Counted from the first letter of the stretch, positions 40,815-50,439 are shown. The stretch: 64,000 nt of DNA from JAAYAE01 sp963678395 (GCA_963678395.1 OY782827.1:1426001-1490000); one strand, 5' to 3'. Notes: a model not told the origin generated them from the letters alone. A program made the numbers and translations.

Positions 40815-42473
40815 TTACATGTGTTCAGGAACACTGACTCCCAAAATTGATAGACTATGCTTTAAGGTATGTCCTACTGCTTTAATTAAAAGAAGCCTAG
40901 CTTGCTGCAAATCTTTATTCACGCCCAACACGCGACATTGATTATAAAAAGAATGAAACATTCCCGCTAAATCATAGGCATAATGTGCTATACGGTGTGG
41001 TGCTCGCTCACAAGCTGCGGTAGCAATAAGCTCTTCGTACTCTCCCAGTTTCTTAATTAAAGCAATTTCAACTTCCTCTGTCAAAACATTTAGCGGTGCT
41101 TTTAAATCAATTTTTATGCCTTCCTCAGAAATTTGTCGCATAATACTGCAAATACGTGCATTAGCATATTGCACATAGTAAACAGGATTATCACTAGAAT
41201 GTTCCGTTGCCAACGTCAAATCAAAATCCAGTTGACTATCAATAGAACGCATAATAAAGAAATAGCGTGCCACATCTGTACCAACCTCTTCGATCAACTC
41301 GTTTAAGGTAACGCTCTGACCTGTGCGCTTAGACATTTTGACTAATTCACCATCACGGTACAAACTAACCATTTGTAAAACCAATACTTCAAGCTGCTCA
41401 GGGTTATAACCCAAGGCAGCTACAGCAGCCTTCATCCTAGCAAGATAACCGTGATGGTCGGCTCCCCAAAGATTTATTGCTCTATCAAAACCACGTTGGA
41501 ATTTATTCCTGTGGTAAGCAATATCTGCAGCCAAATACGTAGGCACACCATTATCACGAATAACTACTCTATCCTTATCATCTCCATAAGCTGAAGATCT
41601 AAGCCACAAAGCGCCATCCTTTTCGTACATATCACCTGTATTCAATAAATAATCGCAAGCTTCCTTAATGCGGTTATTATCATGCAGTGTTTTTTCACTA
41701 AACCAAACGTCAAATTCGCAATTAAAAGCCTTTAAATCTTCTTTCAAAGCCGCCAACTTTTCTTCTTTAGCAAGATCTTTGAAAATGCCTAGACGCTCTT
41801 CCTCGCTCATAGCAACAAATTTTGCCCCATACTTAGTTTTAATACGCTTCGCAGTTTCTACAATATCTTCACCATGATAACCGTTTTCAGGGAATTCACA
41901 TTCCACACCCAAAAGGTTTAAATAGCGAGCATTAACTGATAAAGCCAAATTATCTATTTGATTACCTGCATCATTAATATAATATTCCCGTTCCACATTA
42001 TAACCGGCAGCAAGCATAAGATTAGCTAAAGCGCTACCTACCGCAGCACCGCGACCATGTCCTACATGCAAAGGTCCAGTGGGATTTGCGCTAACATATT
42101 CTAGCTGTATTTTTTCCGGGTTAGATTGGGTTAGTGTTCCATAACTATCGCCAGCTTTAACAATTTTTTCTAAGAGATCATACAACCAATCCTGCTTTAA
42201 ATAAAAATTTATAAAACCGGGCCCTGCAATTTCAGTCCGTTCCACATAGGGAGCAGCTAAATTATCCACTATAGCTTGTGCTACTATTCTAGGATTACAA
42301 TGAAAGCTTTTTGCCGACTGCATAGCAAAATTGGTAGCAAAATCGCCAAATTCTTTTTGAGGTGGCACTGTTAAAACCACCTCCGGCAATTCGCCTTCTT
42401 TCACTGTACCTGCAGCTATAGCTTTTTGTGTGGCCTCTAATATGGAACTTGCTAAGGCATCCTTAATGTTCAC
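40815..42473 (-). CDS. argS: Arginyl-tRNA synthetase
   Basis: A 552-aa class I synthetase with the HIGH-type motif SANPTGPLHVGHGRG (about 123-137), the KMSKR-type motif LVKMSKRTGQ, and the C-terminal DALR anticodon-binding domain. GTG start at 42473 inside the end of the DUF1934 gene, with AGGAGG 9 nt upstream. The DUF1934-argS pairing is the same as ywiB-argS in Bacillus. Confidence 0.95.
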   Translation of the reverse strand: MNIKDALASSILEATQKAIAAGTVKEGELPEVVLTVPPQKEFGDFATNFAMQSAKSFHCNPRIVAQAIVDNLAAPYVERTEIAGPGFINFYLKQDWLYDLLEKIVKAGDSYGTLTQSNPEKIQLEYVSANPTGPLHVGHGRGAAVGSALANLMLAAGYNVEREYYINDAGNQIDNLALSVNARYLNLLGVECEFPENGYHGEDIVETAKRIKTKYGAKFVAMSEEERLGIFKDLAKEEKLAALKEDLKAFNCEFDVWFSEKTLHDNNRIKEACDYLLNTGDMYEKDGALWLRSSAYGDDKDRVVIRDNGVPTYLAADIAYHRNKFQRGFDRAINLWGADHHGYLARMKAAVAALGYNPEQLEVLVLQMVSLYRDGELVKMSKRTGQSVTLNELIEEVGTDVARYFFIMRSIDSQLDFDLTLATEHSSDNPVYYVQYANARICSIMRQISEEGIKIDLKAPLNVLTEEVEIALIKKLGEYEELIATAACERAPHRIAHYAYDLAGMFHSFYNQCRVLGVNKDLQQARLLLIKAVGHTLKHSLSILGVSVPEHM

Positions 42474-42894
42474 TACTTACATCCTCCTCAATCTTTATAT
42501 CTAAAATAACACTTCCATTGTCCGCTTGGGCAATTTCCATATCATATTCAACATGCAAACGCCAAACCCCGTTTGTCTTTTTTACACTTACTTTATTAGT
42601 TGTAGCTTTAATGGGAACAACCAAATAAGGCGTAGTATAAACACTTTCATACGAACAACCTTGTCTATATTCCTGCCGATTATCATATGTACCTGTACGC
42701 AACACTAACAAACTTTTTTCATCCCATTTTATTGTTGTTTTCGTGCCTTCCATGCCGGTTAAAACCGTTTCATCATAAAGCACGTAGTTTTTCCCACTGC
42801 GCTCTGCCATTTGTCCATAAACAACAACGGTAAACTTATCACGCTTGTTAATCTCACCACTAGAACTTTTTTTTGTTATTTTTACAGGTTTCAT
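42463..42894 (-). CDS. DUF1934 (YwiB-like) beta-barrel protein
   Basis: A 143-aa protein of the calycin-like DUF1934 family, with alternating beta-strand pattern and YVLYDETVLTGMEGTKTTIKW near the middle. Function unknown. ATG 42894 has GGAG 6 nt upstream. Translationally coupled to argS, and a consensus-like promoter lies upstream at 43047-43075. Confidence 0.85.
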   Translation of the reverse strand: MKPVKITKKSSSGEINKRDKFTVVVYGQMAERSGKNYVLYDETVLTGMEGTKTTIKWDEKSLLVLRTGTYDNRQEYRQGCSYESVYTTPYLVVPIKATTNKVSVKKTNGVWRLHVEYDMEIAQADNGSVILDIKIEEDVSSEH

Positions 42895-43046
42895 CAATTT
42901 CTCCACAAAAGTAAAGGGTTGCCCCCTTTATCATCATTGATATCATGTTGAAAATAAAAGGAACAAGCCCTCCATACTAATATTTTATTTGCTTTTCCTA
43001 GAAAATCAGGTAAAAGATACGCTATAATCCAAAACTTACATAAGTA

Positions 43047-43075
43047 ATTATAATATACTGAGTATTTTTTCACAA
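43047..43075 (-). promoter_or_regulatory. Promoter for DUF1934-argS-pyrG
   Basis: TTGTGA (43075-43070), 17 bp, TATAAT (43052-43047). The transcript would have a leader of about 150 nt in which I see no riboswitch. Confidence 0.7.
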
Positions 43076-43108
43076 GTAAAAAAGCAGGTTATTTTCCATA
43101 TTTATTAC

Positions 43109-43138
43109 TTGCGCATGATTAACGAATAATTGTATAAT
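43109..43138 (+). promoter_or_regulatory. Promoter of the putP remnant
   Basis: TTGCGC (43109-43114), 18 bp, TATAAT (43133-43138), 36 bp upstream of the putP ATG. It is back to back with the divergent argS-operon promoter. Confidence 0.65.
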
Positions 43139-43173
43139 TAAAAAGTATTGATTTTTATAAGGAGAGTGTATGC

Positions 43174-43759
43174 ATGCATATAGAAACAGGCTCAATTATA
43201 GCCTTAGCACTGTATTTTTCTATTTTGGCAGGAATAGGGCTTGTTAATTATAAGAGCAAAGAAGACCTAGAAGGTTAGGTTTTGAGTGGTCGCAAACTAG
43301 GACCTTGGGTAACTTCCATGAGTGCCGAAGCTTCGGATATGAGCGGCTGGATGCTGATGGGACTACCTGGCTACGCATATTTATCAGGTGTCAGCGCCTT
43401 TTGGATTGCCCTGGGATTAGCGATTGGCACCTGGATTAATTGGGCATTTATTGCCAAACGCTTACGCATTTTCACCCACGTTGCTAATAATTCCATTACT
43501 TTACCCGAATATTTTGAAAATCGGTTTATGGACCAAAGCAAAAGAATACGCATGGTTTGTTCCATCTTTATCTTTATTTTTTTCCTGATTTACACTTCTG
43601 CAAGTTTCGTAGCAGGAGGAAAACTATTTAATACAGCTTTCGGACTAGACTATCAGTGGTCATTGCTCTTAACAGCCGGCATAGTTGTATTTTATACTTT
43701 CGTAGGTGGTTTTTCCGCTGTATGCTGGTCTGATTTTTTTCAAGGAATTTTAATGTTTT
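43174..43759 (+). pseudogene. putP: Sodium/proline symporter PutP, nonsense-mutated and 3'-truncated
   Basis: From ATG 43174 the frame reads MHIETGSIIALALYFSILAG, then TAG at 43276-43278 where family members have Tyr just before the LSGRKLGPWVTSMSAEASDMSGW signature. It continues with SSS-family helices to SDFFQGILMF and then ends in a poly-T tract that belongs to the 3' end of the convergent GerM gene. Only about 195 of the usual 490-500 residues remain. A deletion and a stop codon both inactivate it; the promoter and ribosome site survive. Confidence 0.85.
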
Positions 43760-44340
43760 TTTTCAGTTCTAATCGTACCTATTTTTTTAATGAAGCTTTC
43801 ATTTCTTGGCAAAGGTTCTTCCAAATCCATTTGTCCAAGAACAACTATTTTCTGTCCGTTGGCCAAAATCCGGACTTTTTTTATTTCAGGGTATTGAGTC
43901 AAAGTATTCACTACTGCATTTACCATCATTAAAGAGGCATATTCACCCTCTGGTTTTTTAGTAAATTCTTTGCTGAAATTAACAGTGGCAATACCATCTT
44001 GGACACTTACACCAAGTACTTTAGTACCCTTAGGAAAAACATTTTGCATTTTTCTATCTGCCGGCAAGGTTTCTACTAAAGCTTTTACCGTTGCCAAAGC
44101 AACTTCATTATTTGCAACTTTAATGGTCTTGCTTTCCGCCAAAAGATATGGAGAACCATCAGTAGGTACTCTATACAAAACTACCTTTTTGTCTACCAAC
44201 TTGTGAGCATTTTTATCCTTGTCAGTTACAGTAGAACCAGGCTGAGTTATGTTTGGAGCGTTGTTTTGTGCACAACCAGAAACTAAAACCAAGCAACAAA
44301 ACATCACCAAGGCAGTCGTCAACTTTTTAATAGCGTTCAT
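43750..44340 (-). CDS. GerM-domain lipoprotein
   Basis: A 196-aa lipoprotein: signal peptide with lipobox VSGC (Cys23), then one GerM domain (about 50-180; VVLYRVPTDGSPYLLAE, LPKGT-type loop, VNAVVNTLTQYPEIKKVRILANGQ). GerM domains occur in spore germination and peptidoglycan-associated proteins. It overlaps the stop of a cell-wall amidase gene (TAATG), so an envelope role is more likely than a spore role here. Its 3' end abuts the truncated putP. Confidence 0.85.
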   Translation of the reverse strand: MNAIKKLTTALVMFCCLVLVSGCAQNNAPNITQPGSTVTDKDKNAHKLVDKKVVLYRVPTDGSPYLLAESKTIKVANNEVALATVKALVETLPADRKMQNVFPKGTKVLGVSVQDGIATVNFSKEFTKKPEGEYASLMMVNAVVNTLTQYPEIKKVRILANGQKIVVLGQMDLEEPLPRNESFIKKIGTIRTEKKH

Positions 44341-45419
44341 TAGCTGACACCCCCATTCTTCTTATAAAACTCCTCAATACCATCAGCTATTGCCTGAGCC
44401 ATTTTATTTTGGAACCAATTACTACGTAAAAGTTTTTCTTCCCTAGCATTAGTAAGAAAAAGTAATTCCACCAAAGCTCCCGGCATACTACAACGTTTAT
44501 TCACATAGAAGTTGGCTTCGCGCACACCTAAATCATTAAGACTAGCCGTTTTTAATAAGCTTTCCTGAATGTTTTCAGCAACGTTTTCATCATAGGCTGT
44601 TTTAGAATTATAGTAAGTCGAAAAACCGCCAATAGCTGTATTAACACTAGCATTACAATGGACACTTGTAAACAAATCCGCTTTGTTTTTTTCCGCCACA
44701 TCGACCCGTGCTTGTAATTCTTGAACGTCAGTAGCCTCTGGTCCCCATACATCCCTATCTGTAGTACGAGTCATAGAGACAATCGCTCCCTTTTTTTCCA
44801 AAATAGCTCTAAGTTTTAGAGAAACAGGTAAGGTTATCTCCTTTTCCGTTACGCCTGTTATTAGCCCATGTGTGCCTGGGTCAGTACCACCGTGCCCTGG
44901 ATCCAAAGTAATATGCTTACCTTTAAGTCCTCCTGTTACCGAATAAGTTGGTACCACGCAAATTGGTGTGCCCGCTCCTTTGTTTGTACTGTCTGTAGCA
45001 GCTCCTCCGTTAAATATATCAAGTACAACCCGGTCAGGGCGTTTAGCTCCTGGGTTTTTCTTTAAAACGAATAATTTATATTCACTGCTTTTTAAAGACT
45101 GCTTCAATGGTAAAATTAAAACGGTTTTATCGCCTTGCGCTAATAAGCTAATACTTTTTACTTTGGAACTATTTACAGCGTATCGTCTCTGAATATCCGG
45201 TTTTAATTTACCATTAACAGTAATTTTAAGCATTGAACTTGTAAGTTCTGCTTTTGCTCTCGTTAACTGAGTAATATCAAAAACCAAACGTAAAGTATTC
45301 TCTTTATTAACGCCCCAGTTAAAAGCTGTTATTTGAGTGTTGGCAGCACTCGCAGACGCAAAACCCACAATAGCCAATATAAATGCGCATAAAATCATTA
45401 TCCTCTTTAGCAAACTCAT
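44340..45419 (-). CDS. N-acetylmuramoyl-L-alanine amidase with AMIN domain
   Basis: A secreted cell-wall hydrolase of 359 aa. It has a signal peptide (residues 1 to about 26), an AMIN targeting domain (about 28-120), and an Amidase_3 domain from about 165: zinc ligands in LDPGHGGTDPG, TEKEITL and VHCNAS, and the catalytic Glu in PGALVELLFLTN. ATG 45419 (MSLLKR) is preferred to a TTG 36 bp upstream because the signal peptide starts there. Operon with the GerM lipoprotein, downstream of nnr. Confidence 0.9.
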   Translation of the reverse strand: MSLLKRIMILCAFILAIVGFASASAANTQITAFNWGVNKENTLRLVFDITQLTRAKAELTSSMLKITVNGKLKPDIQRRYAVNSSKVKSISLLAQGDKTVLILPLKQSLKSSEYKLFVLKKNPGAKRPDRVVLDIFNGGAATDSTNKGAGTPICVVPTYSVTGGLKGKHITLDPGHGGTDPGTHGLITGVTEKEITLPVSLKLRAILEKKGAIVSMTRTTDRDVWGPEATDVQELQARVDVAEKNKADLFTSVHCNASVNTAIGGFSTYYNSKTAYDENVAENIQESLLKTASLNDLGVREANFYVNKRCSMPGALVELLFLTNAREEKLLRSNWFQNKMAQAIADGIEEFYKKNGGVS

Positions 45420-45471
45420 CCCACCTCTTTTCCTTTGCCATTTTAACACCTGCAACGTCCGTTGTAAACAA

Positions 45472-47034
45472 TTACCCTTCCTTTACCTCGGATAAAATAC
45501 TGTGCAACGCTAATGGCAGACATGCCGCTATGTCTCCTGCTTTCAGGCCGATAGTGCCTTTTTCTGTCGCTATATCACCAGCTAAGCCGTGAACATATAC
45601 CCCGCAAAGAGCGGCATTCTCTACAGAAAGGCCTTGACCTAGCAGTGCGGCAATAGTACCTGTAAGCACATCCCCTGCTCCCCCTGTGGCCATTCCTTCA
45701 TTACCCGTACTATTAATAAAAATGTTTCCATCCGGCAGCGCTATAATAGTAGGAGCACATTTGAATACTACTACTGCCCGCCATTTTTTCGCATAAGTTT
45801 CGGCCACTTGCAAAGGATACCTTAATACCTCCTCTTGGGTAAGGCCTGTTAGTCTAGACATTTCGCCGGGATGAGGAGTTATAATTTTAAAGGGTATTTT
45901 TTCTAAAAGTGCCACATTTGCCGCTAAAGCATTTAAGGCATCCGCATCAAAAACTACCGGTATCTGCAATTTTTCCACAAGGGCACGGACAAAATTTTGT
46001 GTCTCTTCACTTTGTCCCAGACCAGGCCCTATGGCAACCACATCTATATTCTCTAGAGCGGCCTCTACTTGTTCAACTGCGTTTAGGTTTAATGCTCCGT
46101 TTGTTTCCCCGTTAATGCCTTTTACCATTACTTCTGTTAATTTAGTTGCCAAAATTCCCTGTACGCTTTGAGGGGTCAGCAAATTTACTAACCCGCCACC
46201 GCCTCGCACAGCTGCTTCACCACACAAGGCTGCTGCTCCTGTAAAACCGGTACTTCCAGCTATTATACTAATATGTCCATTCATGCCTTTATGGGAATTT
46301 TTAGGTCGCAAAGGCAATAAAGAGATTATCATATCTTCATCTAATAAATAATACTTGCTACTAGCGGTTTCCAAAATGTTTTCCGGTAAGCCAATATTTG
46401 CTACCAGCACATTACCGCTATAAGAAGCCCCTGGATATAAATACAACCCAGGCTTTGGTGCCACCATAGTAACAGTTATTTGTGCGTGCAATGCACAGGA
46501 AACCACCTTACCTGTATCTGCCTCTACACCGCTAGGAATATCTATGGCAACAACAGGCACAGGCAATTGTTCTATAAGTTCTACAACTTGGAGGTAAGTA
46601 CCTTTTAATTCTCCCTTAAAACCCGTACCCAGCATTGCATCTATAAAAAGATCTGCCCTCATGCACAGGGAAAAAATTCTGCTTTGATTTTCTTTAGACC
46701 GATCCCAAGAGAAAATCTGGGTATTGCAATTTTTTAATATTTTTAATTCTTGAGCAGCACTACCGCTAATTTCTTTAATACTATTTAATGTAACTACATA
46801 AACAAAAGCGCCCTGATTTTCTAATAAACGAGCAGCTACTAGTCCGTCACCACCATTATTACCCTTGCCCACAAAAATAACTATGTGTTTTCCTGCCGCA
46901 CCATCTAAGGCAACATCAGCTGCATCAGCTACTGCACGTCCTGCATTTTCCATAAGTACCATTTCCGGTAACCCTGCAACAGTTATAGCCTTCTTATCCA
47001 CTTTATGCATTTCTTCATTTAATAGTATTTTCAC
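45472..47034 (-). CDS. nnr: Bifunctional NAD(P)H-hydrate epimerase / ADP-dependent dehydratase
   Basis: Repairs hydrated NAD(P)H. The N-terminal epimerase domain (YjeF_N, about 1-210) has FVGKGNNGGDGLVAARLL and DAMLGTGFKG. The C-terminal dehydratase (about 225-510) has IIAGSTGFTGAAAL, AIGPGLGQSEE and the catalytic GNEGMATGGAGDVLTG. GTG start at 47034 with GGAGGG 6 nt upstream. It follows acpS by 2 bp, the usual acpS-nnr pair. Confidence 0.94.
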   Translation of the reverse strand: MKILLNEEMHKVDKKAITVAGLPEMVLMENAGRAVADAADVALDGAAGKHIVIFVGKGNNGGDGLVAARLLENQGAFVYVVTLNSIKEISGSAAQELKILKNCNTQIFSWDRSKENQSRIFSLCMRADLFIDAMLGTGFKGELKGTYLQVVELIEQLPVPVVAIDIPSGVEADTGKVVSCALHAQITVTMVAPKPGLYLYPGASYSGNVLVANIGLPENILETASSKYYLLDEDMIISLLPLRPKNSHKGMNGHISIIAGSTGFTGAAALCGEAAVRGGGGLVNLLTPQSVQGILATKLTEVMVKGINGETNGALNLNAVEQVEAALENIDVVAIGPGLGQSEETQNFVRALVEKLQIPVVFDADALNALAANVALLEKIPFKIITPHPGEMSRLTGLTQEEVLRYPLQVAETYAKKWRAVVVFKCAPTIIALPDGNIFINSTGNEGMATGGAGDVLTGTIAALLGQGLSVENAALCGVYVHGLAGDIATEKGTIGLKAGDIAACLPLALHSILSEVKEG

Positions 47035-47036
47035 CG

Positions 47037-47408
47037 CTATCCCTCCACAACAACTTGTGCCATAGCCCATTCTTTCACATGACTTAATGATAAATGAATG
47101 TTTGTACAACCGCTTTCCTTTGCCAGCGCAGCAAATATGCCACTTAATTTCACTTCTGGCTTACCTCTACTATCATTAACTACCTCTATATCCTGTAGAC
47201 TACCACCGCGAAATCCCGTACCCAAAGCCTTAGCTACTGCTTCCTTAGCAGCATAACGCGCCGCATAGCTCTGATTTTTTTGTTTTCCTCTAGCCATGCA
47301 GTACTTAATTTCTTCCGCAGTAAAGACTTTTTCAACAAACTTAGGATTGACAAGAGCTTTTTCGATACGGCTAACCTCAATTAAATCACAACCTATACCT
47401 ATAATCAC
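47037..47408 (-). CDS. acpS: Holo-[acyl-carrier-protein] synthase
   Basis: Transfers phosphopantetheine from CoA to acyl carrier protein. The 123-aa protein has the AcpS motifs GIGCDLIEVSRIEKAL (metal-binding Asp) and YAARYAAKEAVAKALGTG. Length normal. Upstream of nnr. Confidence 0.95.
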   Translation of the reverse strand: MIIGIGCDLIEVSRIEKALVNPKFVEKVFTAEEIKYCMARGKQKNQSYAARYAAKEAVAKALGTGFRGGSLQDIEVVNDSRGKPEVKLSGIFAALAKESGCTNIHLSLSHVKEWAMAQVVVEG

Positions 47409-47493
47409 AGTCTATCCTCCTACCAATGTTTTTCACACACTTGTTACTCTCTATTTTACTATACAATTGTGCATTATAGTTGTGAAATATTTG

Positions 47494-48321
47494 TTACCCT
47501 TTCAGCCTGTCCCTAACAAACCCAATACTATAAAAAATCAAGAAGGCCAGTATATTAGCCATAACAACACTTGCCCCTGTAGGCGTTGCCCACAAATAGG
47601 AGACACAAAGCCCTAGTAAAAAGCACCCTACTGACAATAAAGCTGAACTTAAAACCACCTTGCGAAAAGTTTTAAAAATTTGCATTGATGACAACGGTGG
47701 AAAAATAATTAAACTAGAAATCAAAAGTGCGCCCATCATCCGCATCCCCAATACAATGGTTACTGCCGACAAAAAGGCTATAAGAGCATTATAACACTCA
47801 GCATTAATACCTGTCGCTCTTGCAAAATTCTCATCAAATGTTACGGCAAAAATTCTATTGTAAAAAATTACAAACAGGCAAAGTACCATAATAGACAAAA
47901 AAATACTAAGAACCACATCACCGTTATCCATAGCCAAAATACTACCAAACATATAAGTACTCATATCAACATTCATACCCTTAGTAATAGAAATTGCAAA
48001 AACTCCTAATGCTAGCGCCCCGCTAGAAATCATAGCAATAGCCGCATCACTACGAATTTTGCCATTTTCACTAAGGCGCAAAAACAAAAATGCTGTCACT
48101 ACCACTACAGGAATAGCTACATATAAAGGTGCAATATTCAAAACCATAGCAAAAGCCAACGCGCTAAAACCTACGTGAGACAGCCCATCTCCAATCATGG
48201 AATAACGTTTCAAAACCAAGCTTACTCCCAACAGGGATGAACACAAAGAAACTAGAACCCCAACAATTAACGCTCGCAAAATAAAATCATAAGAAAACAT
48301 TTCAACGAAGATTGCAAGCAT
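47494..48321 (-). CDS. znuB: Zinc/manganese ABC transporter permease ZnuB
   Basis: A 275-aa ABC-3 family permease with eight or so helices; LGVSLVLKRYSMIGDGLSHVGFSALAFA and TVIVLGMRMMGALLISSLIIFPP are the family marks. ATG 48321 has GGAGG 8 nt upstream, inside the end of znuC. Last gene of the zur-znuA-znuC-znuB operon. Confidence 0.92.
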   Translation of the reverse strand: MLAIFVEMFSYDFILRALIVGVLVSLCSSLLGVSLVLKRYSMIGDGLSHVGFSALAFAMVLNIAPLYVAIPVVVVTAFLFLRLSENGKIRSDAAIAMISSGALALGVFAISITKGMNVDMSTYMFGSILAMDNGDVVLSIFLSIMVLCLFVIFYNRIFAVTFDENFARATGINAECYNALIAFLSAVTIVLGMRMMGALLISSLIIFPPLSSMQIFKTFRKVVLSSALLSVGCFLLGLCVSYLWATPTGASVVMANILAFLIFYSIGFVRDRLKG

Positions 48322-49025
48322 CTTGTCCACCTCCGGAGAAAAATTTGCCAAGAGCAGTATTCATATATCCTGCAACTGAGCCAAAATATAACTGTTTATT
48401 GTGTAAATGTAAAATGTGGTCAGCCTGGCTAACAGCTTCTTTAATATCATGTGTCACCATAATAATACTTACGCCTTGGGCCCGATTAATTTCTTTAAGT
48501 AAATGATAAAATTCCATAGTCACCACTGGATCAAGCCCCGTTACCGGCTCATCTAATACTAAAAGCTTATGACTTGCACACAAAGCCCTAGCTAAAAGCA
48601 CTCTTTGCTGCTGGCCGCCGGAAAGGTCCCTGTAACAACAATTGCGCAAGTTGCTAATATGCAATGTTTGCATTTGCTCGTTAGCACGGTCCATTTCCTT
48701 TTTGCCAAAAAAAAGGCCTATAGCCCAACGCATTAAGACACCCTGATAATACGACTTCCCATACACTTGCAGGAAAATCTTTTTGTACATTCGTTTGTTG
48801 CGGTAGATAACCAATTTCATTTAAGCGCAACCCATCGCCTAATGTCAGTAGTCCTTTATTAGCAGCTTTTAATTGCAGTATCCCCTTAATTAATGTGCTT
48901 TTGCCAGAACCATTTTCACCTACGATGCAAAGATAGTCCCCTTTATCAACAGCAAAATTCAATCCAGTAATTACATTTCTACCTTCATAGGCAAAAGTAA
49001 CATCTTGGCAACTAATTAAACTCAT
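48302..49025 (-). pseudogene. znuC: Zinc ABC transporter ATPase ZnuC, frameshifted
   Basis: The N-terminal frame (from ATG 49025) has Walker A GENGSGKST and the Q loop GYLPQQ. A second frame has the signature LSGGQQQR, Walker B LLVLDEPVTGLD and VTHDIKEA. They join at a run of eight T on the minus strand (48714-48707): with seven, RPFFGKKEMDRANEQ reads through. The ABC ATPase is essential for the transporter, and both partner genes are intact, so a homopolymer error or slippage is as likely as a true mutation. Confidence 0.88.
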
Positions 49026-49026
49026 A

Positions 49027-49974
49027 CTATTGTAGAGCCTCCTTTAAGGCTTTGGCATTTTCTTGCATTAAACTTACATAAGTTACGCCCTTTTTAAATT
49101 CATCCCTTGGTACATTATGGCAAGTATTAAATTGCAGTACTTTCGCACCAGTAGCAGAGGCAATAGCCTTCGCTATCTTTTCATTAGATAATTCAATATG
49201 AAAAACAACCGGTATTTTTTCCTGTCTTACCTTGTCAATAAGAAAAGCTACCGTTGACGCACTTGGCTCAGTATCACGTGCGCACCCCGGAAAAGCCGCA
49301 AAATAATCTAGGCCATAAGCATCCATAAAATAGCGCAGGGGAAAACGATCCCCAAAAACTACAACCTTACGTTTGCTATGAGCCACAATATCTTTAAATT
49401 CTTTATCTAAAGTGTTAAGCTTAGCTGCGTAAGCTAGATAATTCTTTTCATAGATAGTTTTATTACCACTATCAACTGTAGAAAAAACCTCTTTGAGCTT
49501 TGCACTTATCTTAATAGCGTTTGCCGGACTTGTCCACACATGCTCATCATATTCCTTCTCATCTGATGCCCCTATAGTTTTCTTTTCCTCAGTCATGCCC
49601 GGTTTGATAACCTCTTCCACTGGTTTTATCGTATCCAAAAGTCTAATTACTTTTAAATGTTTGCTATCCACCGAAGCTAAAATTTTCTTCACCCATTCAT
49701 CGGATTCTCCACCCACATAAACAAATACTTGGCTTTCTTTAATCTTCTTAATATCCTGTGGCGTAGGCTCATAAGCATGAATTTCTGCTCCGGGCGGAAC
49801 AAGCATTGTAGCCTGCACCTTATCTCCTCCAACCTGTCTAGCAAAGTCATAGGTAGCAAAAACCGTTGTAACTACTTGTAACTTGCTCTTATCTGTAACT
49901 ACTTTATTACCACACCCTGTGAAAAATCCTAAACTCATAAATATAGCTACTAAAACTAAAAATAAACGCTTCAC
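49027..49974 (-). CDS. znuA: Zinc ABC transporter substrate-binding lipoprotein ZnuA
   Basis: A 315-aa cluster A-I binding protein with lipobox FTGC (Cys21). Metal-site residues visible: His in GAEIHAYEP (about 67) and DEHVWTSP. The usual third ligand region (SHxAFGY) reads VFGDRFPLRYFMDAYGL, without His. The C-terminal part has VVFHIELSN and NTCHNV, a variant form common in Firmicutes. GTG start. It sits between zur and znuC. Confidence 0.92.
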   Translation of the reverse strand: MKRLFLVLVAIFMSLGFFTGCGNKVVTDKSKLQVVTTVFATYDFARQVGGDKVQATMLVPPGAEIHAYEPTPQDIKKIKESQVFVYVGGESDEWVKKILASVDSKHLKVIRLLDTIKPVEEVIKPGMTEEKKTIGASDEKEYDEHVWTSPANAIKISAKLKEVFSTVDSGNKTIYEKNYLAYAAKLNTLDKEFKDIVAHSKRKVVVFGDRFPLRYFMDAYGLDYFAAFPGCARDTEPSASTVAFLIDKVRQEKIPVVFHIELSNEKIAKAIASATGAKVLQFNTCHNVPRDEFKKGVTYVSLMQENAKALKEALQ

Positions 49975-49986
49975 TTTATCTTCCGC

Positions 49987-50400
49987 CTATTTTTTATTAT
50001 TGCACTCATTACATAAACCATATAAAACTGTTTTTAAAGAATTCACGGCAAACCCATGTTTTTTTGCCAAATGTTCTTGCATATAAGCAAATTCTACGCA
50101 GTCAAAATGTATAAGTTTTCCACACTTCTCACATTTTAAATGAAAGTGTTCTGTCCCTTTTCCTTCTAATTGTGTAAGTTGAAAACAGGCAGCTGTATTT
50201 CTATCTACCGTATATTTTTTCACAGCACCTTGCTCAACCAGCTTATCCAAATGCCGATATATAGTGGCTGTACCAATAGTTTCTCCCAGCTTACGAAAAT
50301 ACTCGGTTATATCTTTAGCCGTAACATGATTTCCTGCCATAAGTTGTAAATAGCTTAATATTTTTTCCGCTTGTTTAGTTCTATAAGAAGTTTTTTCGAT
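49987..50400 (-). CDS. zur: Fur-family zinc uptake regulator (Zur-like)
   Basis: Winged-helix domain NHVTAKDITEYFRKLGETIGTATIYRHLDKLVEQGAV followed by the metal-binding domain with CEKCGKLIHFDC and LCNECNNKK, two CxxC pairs for structural zinc. The first ATG (50340) would remove the first helix. The frame extends upstream through EKTSYRTKQAEKILSYLQL, which fits the Fur family, but its first codon at a suitable spacing from AAGGA is ATC at 50400, so either a rare start codon is used or the start has mutated. First gene of the zinc operon, 12 bp from znuA, under a 7-1-7 palindrome. Confidence 0.82.
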   Translation of the reverse strand: MEKTSYRTKQAEKILSYLQLMAGNHVTAKDITEYFRKLGETIGTATIYRHLDKLVEQGAVKKYTVDRNTAACFQLTQLEGKGTEHFHLKCEKCGKLIHFDCVEFAYMQEHLAKKHGFAVNSLKTVLYGLCNECNNKK

Positions 50401-50424
50401 TACTGCATCTTCCTTTTTCCAATT

Positions 50425-50439
50425 TGATAACCGTTATCA
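50425..50439. promoter_or_regulatory. Zur/Fur box
   Basis: TGATAAC-C-GTTATCA, a perfect 7-1-7 inverted repeat of Fur-family operator type, overlapping the end of the -10 box and the start site of the zur-znuACB promoter. Confidence 0.85.

Noticed and set aside
42895..43173. Riboswitch or T-box in the 280-bp gap upstream of the DUF1934-argS operon
   Set aside because: No T-box core or known aptamer motif was recognised; two back-to-back promoters explain the gap.
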